Below the pieces are notes generated by a model that worked only from the letters and a program-made list of their open reading frames with translations, was not told the origin of the DNA and did not search any database. Source: Pseudoalteromonas luteoviolacea NCIMB 1942 (GTDB taxonomy: Bacteria > Pseudomonadota > Gammaproteobacteria > Enterobacterales > Alteromonadaceae). Taken from it: a stretch of 64,000 bases of DNA. Each line of letters opens with the position of its first letter. The first letter of the stretch is position 1. The stretch is taken from assembly GCF_001625595.1 (NCBI RefSeq), contig NZ_AUXT01000173.1:1-64000 (forward strand), given 5' to 3'. Below are positions 61,383-64,000 of this stretch, piece after piece. A program made the translations under genes and the position numbers.

Positions 61383-62243
61383 ATGAAAGACGTTATGCTT
61401 TACTTAGGTTGCCCACAATGGAGTTCTTCACACTGGAAAGGTCGCTTTTTTAGTCAACATTGCCAAAACGCCAATATGCTTAAAGAGTATGCCGGAATAT
61501 TCAATAGTGTCGAAGGCAATACCAGCTTTTACGCAAACCCTAAGCCTGACACTATTTTGCAGTGGAGAGATGCTGTTCCCGATGACTTTAAATTTACCTT
61601 TAAAGTATCTAAACACATTACACACGAATTAGCTTTGCAAAACTGTCAGAAAGAAACGCTGGAATGGTGTAATTTGTTTTCCCCCCTATTTGAAAAGATG
61701 GCTATGATTATGGTTCAGTTACCTGCTAATTGTGGCCCTGAGCACTTGTACCGTATTGAACAGTTCGTGACTATGCTACCCAAAGAACTGTGTGTAGGTA
61801 TTGAAGTACGCAATTTAGGTTTTTTTCAAAAAGATGAAAATGAAAAACGATTCAATCAGTATCTAATACAACATAACATCAATCGTATCATCATGGACAC
61901 CCGTCCTTTGTTTAGTGAGCCGGCCAACACGCCCGCTATTATTGATGCTCAGCTTAAAAAGCCACGTGTCCCAGTCAATGTCATTGCCACAGGAAATCGC
62001 CCTATGGTTAGATTTGTTGGCTGCTCCAACCTCAAAGAGAACAGGCATTTTTACGCCCCTTGGCTCAATAAAATTCGTGGTTGGCTAAAGGAAGGCAAGG
62101 AGCCCTTGGTATTTTTTCACACAGCCGATAATTACGACTCTCCACTTCTCGCACGTCAGTTTACCCAAGATCTCGGCATTGACCACAAAGTGCTACACCC
62201 TTTTCCCGCTGAGCAACAACCTAAACAAGGGAGCTTGCTGTAA
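61383..62243 (+). CDS. DUF72 family protein (YecE-like)
   Basis: A 286-residue protein. The ATG at 61383 is where the family similarity begins (MKDVMLYLGCPQWSSSHW); no good ribosome-binding site helps to decide among nearby starts. Conserved DUF72 pieces are FNSVEGNTSFYANP, FKFTFKVSKHITHEL, LGIEVRNLGFF and ADNYDSPLLARQF. The family has a TIM-barrel fold and unknown function; YecE is the E. coli member. It is divergent from aspS. Confidence 0.85.
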   Translation: MKDVMLYLGCPQWSSSHWKGRFFSQHCQNANMLKEYAGIFNSVEGNTSFYANPKPDTILQWRDAVPDDFKFTFKVSKHITHELALQNCQKETLEWCNLFSPLFEKMAMIMVQLPANCGPEHLYRIEQFVTMLPKELCVGIEVRNLGFFQKDENEKRFNQYLIQHNINRIIMDTRPLFSEPANTPAIIDAQLKKPRVPVNVIATGNRPMVRFVGCSNLKENRHFYAPWLNKIRGWLKEGKEPLVFFHTADNYDSPLLARQFTQDLGIDHKVLHPFPAEQQPKQGSLL

Positions 62244-62285
62244 TCATTTTGATTAAATGAGTTAAATCAAAATAAAGGAATAGAC

Positions 62286-62366
62286 ATGACACTAAAACGA
62301 CAAAAAAGTAAAAACATTCAATGTAGCAAACTCGTTTATCAGAAGCTCACTCCAAGAACATGGTAG
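62286..62366 (+). CDS. Possible 26-aa peptide, low confidence
   Basis: An AAAGGA motif 6 bases before an ATG opens a frame of 26 residues, basic (RQKSKNIQ and YQKLTPRTW). It may be a small peptide or the remnant of a gene. No family is recognised. Confidence 0.2.
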   Translation: MTLKRQKSKNIQCSKLVYQKLTPRTW

Positions 62367-62472
62367 GAGGAGGAAATAGTGGTAAATCACGCGCTTCTGT
62401 TTGCCATAGCCTCCCTCCAAAACCTATCTAATTCGCCAAACTTTTGTTGAGAATTTATAATTCAAACAATGA

Positions 62473-62488
62473 GTGAGTACGTACTCAC
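62473..62488. repeat. 16-bp perfect palindrome
   Basis: GTGAGTAC followed by its exact complement GTACTCAC, just after the DUF72 gene and near the 3' end of the convergent GFA gene. It could be a regulator site or a weak transcription end. Nothing else stands out in 62244-62508. Confidence 0.4.
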
Positions 62489-62508
62489 CCACTTTAGCTC
62501 ACTTTAGC

Positions 62509-62919
62509 TCACTTTAGGCGACTAGGCTCAAAAGTATCATACCTAGGTAAGTCTGCATCCAAATTATCCCAATTTGCTTTAGACGTCATAAAATTATGAG
62601 ACATAGGTCGCTCTTCTATTTCGGTGTCCAATAAACCCAAGCGTAATCTGAGCTTTTCGGGTAAATCGGCATTTGAGCTAAATAAAGGAGAAGCACAATT
62701 GCTGCAAAAATGACGCAATCGACCGGGTTTAAAGGCGTATGACTTAACAAGTTGTTCGCCTTTCACAATTTTCATAGATTCGGTAGCTATAAAGCCATTG
62801 GTCGCATACGCTGTGCCACTTGATTTTCTGCATAACGAGCAATGACAATGAATAATACTTTCTATTGGTCCATGTACTTCTATTTCTATCCCTTTACATA
62901 GACAACTCGCTTTGTACAT
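62509..62919 (-). CDS. GFA-family (CENP-V/GFA) zinc protein
   Basis: A 136-residue protein. The ATG at 62919 has AAGGA 9 bases upstream and puts the first zinc Cys at the family position. The zinc ligands are CLCKG, HCHCSLCRKSSG and FCSNCASPLF, the typical Gfa pattern. Members include a glutathione-formaldehyde adduct enzyme, but most have no proved role. It is divergent from the YgjP-like gene, with a 68-base gap. Confidence 0.88.
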   Translation of the reverse strand: MYKASCLCKGIEIEVHGPIESIIHCHCSLCRKSSGTAYATNGFIATESMKIVKGEQLVKSYAFKPGRLRHFCSNCASPLFSSNADLPEKLRLRLGLLDTEIEERPMSHNFMTSKANWDNLDADLPRYDTFEPSRLK

Positions 62920-62987
62920 ATTTTTTTTCCTTGCGTTATAATCTCGCACAAAGAATACGCGAGAAACCATTGCAAAAAAAGACCACA

Positions 62988-63500
62988 ATGCAAGAATTGA
63001 AATACTTTCAGCACTATCCTGAAAATATACAGGATCAAGTCCGCCAACTTATTACCAACAATCAATTGCAAACGTATTTCAGACGTAAGTACCCAGCTGG
63101 ACACCAACTGCAAAGTCAGCAAGGCTTATATCAGTACAGTACCGAAATAAAACAGCGTTTTTTAAAAAATGCACCGCGTTTAAATTCAGTCAGTTTTAAC
63201 AAGCACACCGACATGGTAAAAGGCACTTTAGGCACACATACTCACCAACAAAGAGTACACGGAAAAAAGTTAAAAGCACGCTACGATATAGCACTAAATA
63301 ATCAGCTAAAGTACGCTCCAGAAGCCATATTACGTGCTTTGATAGTGCATGAACTTGCACACTTTAAACACGCTGAACACAATAAAGCTTTTTACAATTT
63401 ATGCTGCCATATGGAGCCGGACTACCATCAGCTAGAACTAGATCTAAGACTATTTATCGTATTAGATGAGCAGGCACTTAACTTTTATAAGATACAATAA
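62988..63500 (+). CDS. YgjP-like zinc metallopeptidase
   Basis: A 170-residue protein with the zinc motif VHELAHFKHAEHNKAFY (about residues 120-136): HELAH with third ligand His downstream, as in the YgjP/WLM (DUF45) family. The ATG at 62988 is taken; a TTG at 62970 is possible. E. coli YgjP is a poorly characterised member. No signal peptide is seen, so the protein is cytosolic. Confidence 0.8.
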   Translation: MQELKYFQHYPENIQDQVRQLITNNQLQTYFRRKYPAGHQLQSQQGLYQYSTEIKQRFLKNAPRLNSVSFNKHTDMVKGTLGTHTHQQRVHGKKLKARYDIALNNQLKYAPEAILRALIVHELAHFKHAEHNKAFYNLCCHMEPDYHQLELDLRLFIVLDEQALNFYKIQ

Positions 63501-63568
63501 AGCCTTGGCGGGTTGGAAAGGGGCATAAGGCAGTTATATAAGATGTACTGCCTATTTGTAATCTGTAC

Positions 63569-64000
63569 TCACATTTTGCAATTAGGGCTCAAGCCTTGCT
63601 GCTTGGCCGCTTGATAAAGGCTGTTTGCCGAGTGCATTTTGTTATTTAATCTCTGGATGCGGTTGTCTGGTGACGGATGGGTCGATAAAAACTCCATTGG
63701 CCTTTCACCACCTAGCTTTTCCATATTTTGCCAAAGTTCTACTGCACCAATGGGCTTAAAGCCTGCTTTAGCCATCAACTCCAAGCCGATAATATCAGCT
63801 TCAGTTTCATGGCTGCGGCTAAATGGTAAAGCAATACCAACTTGAGCGCCAACCCCCAGCCCTTGCATGATTGTATTGCGATATTCAATGTTATTCATCT
63901 GCATAACTGCATTACTTACCTGAAGTCCTGCTTGCAGTAAACTGCTTTGAGAAACACGCTCATTTGCATGCTGCGCAATTACATGGCCTACTTCATGCCC
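63569..64000 (-). CDS. M48-family metalloprotease, partial
   Basis: The last about 143 residues of an M48 protease; the start is outside the window. The frame begins with GHEVGHVIAQHANERVSQ, an HExxH zinc motif, and later has SRSHETEADIIGLELMAKAG with the third ligand Glu, and FLSTHPSPDNRIQRL, all typical of the LoiP/YggG-like group of envelope proteases. It is probably a periplasmic or outer-membrane lipoprotein, but its N-terminus cannot be seen. Confidence 0.9.
   Translation of the reverse strand, partial: GHEVGHVIAQHANERVSQSSLLQAGLQVSNAVMQMNNIEYRNTIMQGLGVGAQVGIALPFSRSHETEADIIGLELMAKAGFKPIGAVELWQNMEKLGGERPMEFLSTHPSPDNRIQRLNNKMHSANSLYQAAKQQGLSPNCKM

Overview
The window looks like a stretch of chromosome from a marine gammaproteobacterium of the Pseudoalteromonas type (order Alteromonadales). 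This rests on the layout of rne, yejKLM, recCBD, tol-pal, ruvCAB and aspS, on the moderate A+T content, and on an integrated prophage whose capsid and spike proteins resemble those of PM2, a virus of Pseudoalteromonas. The species cannot be fixed from the sequence alone.

Left backbone (1-35.3 kb). The 3' end of RNase E is followed by an envelope cluster: an MltC-like lytic transglycosylase, two LPP20-type lipoproteins, a COG3014-type lipoprotein and an LpoB-like activator. Next come yejK / yejL-yejM, an orphan aceK with a LysR regulator and an M32 carboxypeptidase, several small envelope or unknown proteins, an M14 peptidase, a CBS-domain protein, an FHA-winged-helix protein, the recC-recB-recD operon, two diguanylate cyclases, a stand-alone MetE-like methyltransferase and a large Hanks-type Ser/Thr kinase with TPRs.

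Prophage (35.56-49.09 kb). A 13.46-kb element lies between two perfect 77-bp direct repeats. The right repeat contains the 3' end of tRNA-Ser(GGA). The element encodes a tyrosine integrase and an excisionase-like protein on the right, a divergent XRE repressor, an early operon with an HUH rolling-circle initiator, a packaging ATPase, a PM2 P2-type major capsid protein, a PM2 P1-type spike, a membrane-anchored lytic transglycosylase and a run of very small membrane proteins (36, 40, 44, 76 and 113 aa). It is a temperate corticovirus-like prophage. PM2 itself has about 10 kb and no integrase. A cargo module between repressor and excisionase holds a 61-aa peptide with a double-glycine leader-like motif and two small membrane proteins, suggestive of a bacteriocin-like or exclusion system. 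A decayed 3' end of a second, related integrase lies just outside the left repeat, showing that the tRNA site was used before.

Right backbone (49.1-64 kb). After tRNA-Ser come nadA, an array of ten tandem tRNA-Lys(UUU) genes behind one strong promoter, the tolQRAB-pal-cpoB operon, a gene-poor gap holding a well-formed candidate small RNA where ybgC is often found, ruvCAB, aspS, a DUF72 protein, a GFA-family protein, a YgjP-like metallopeptidase and a partial M48 protease running off the window.

How it works together: much of the backbone serves envelope maintenance (Lpo/Mlt, YejM, Tol-Pal) and recombination repair (RecBCD, RuvABC). The prophage is organised as a lysogeny module (int, xis, repressor), an early replication operon and a late virion operon, with the last two read leftwards.
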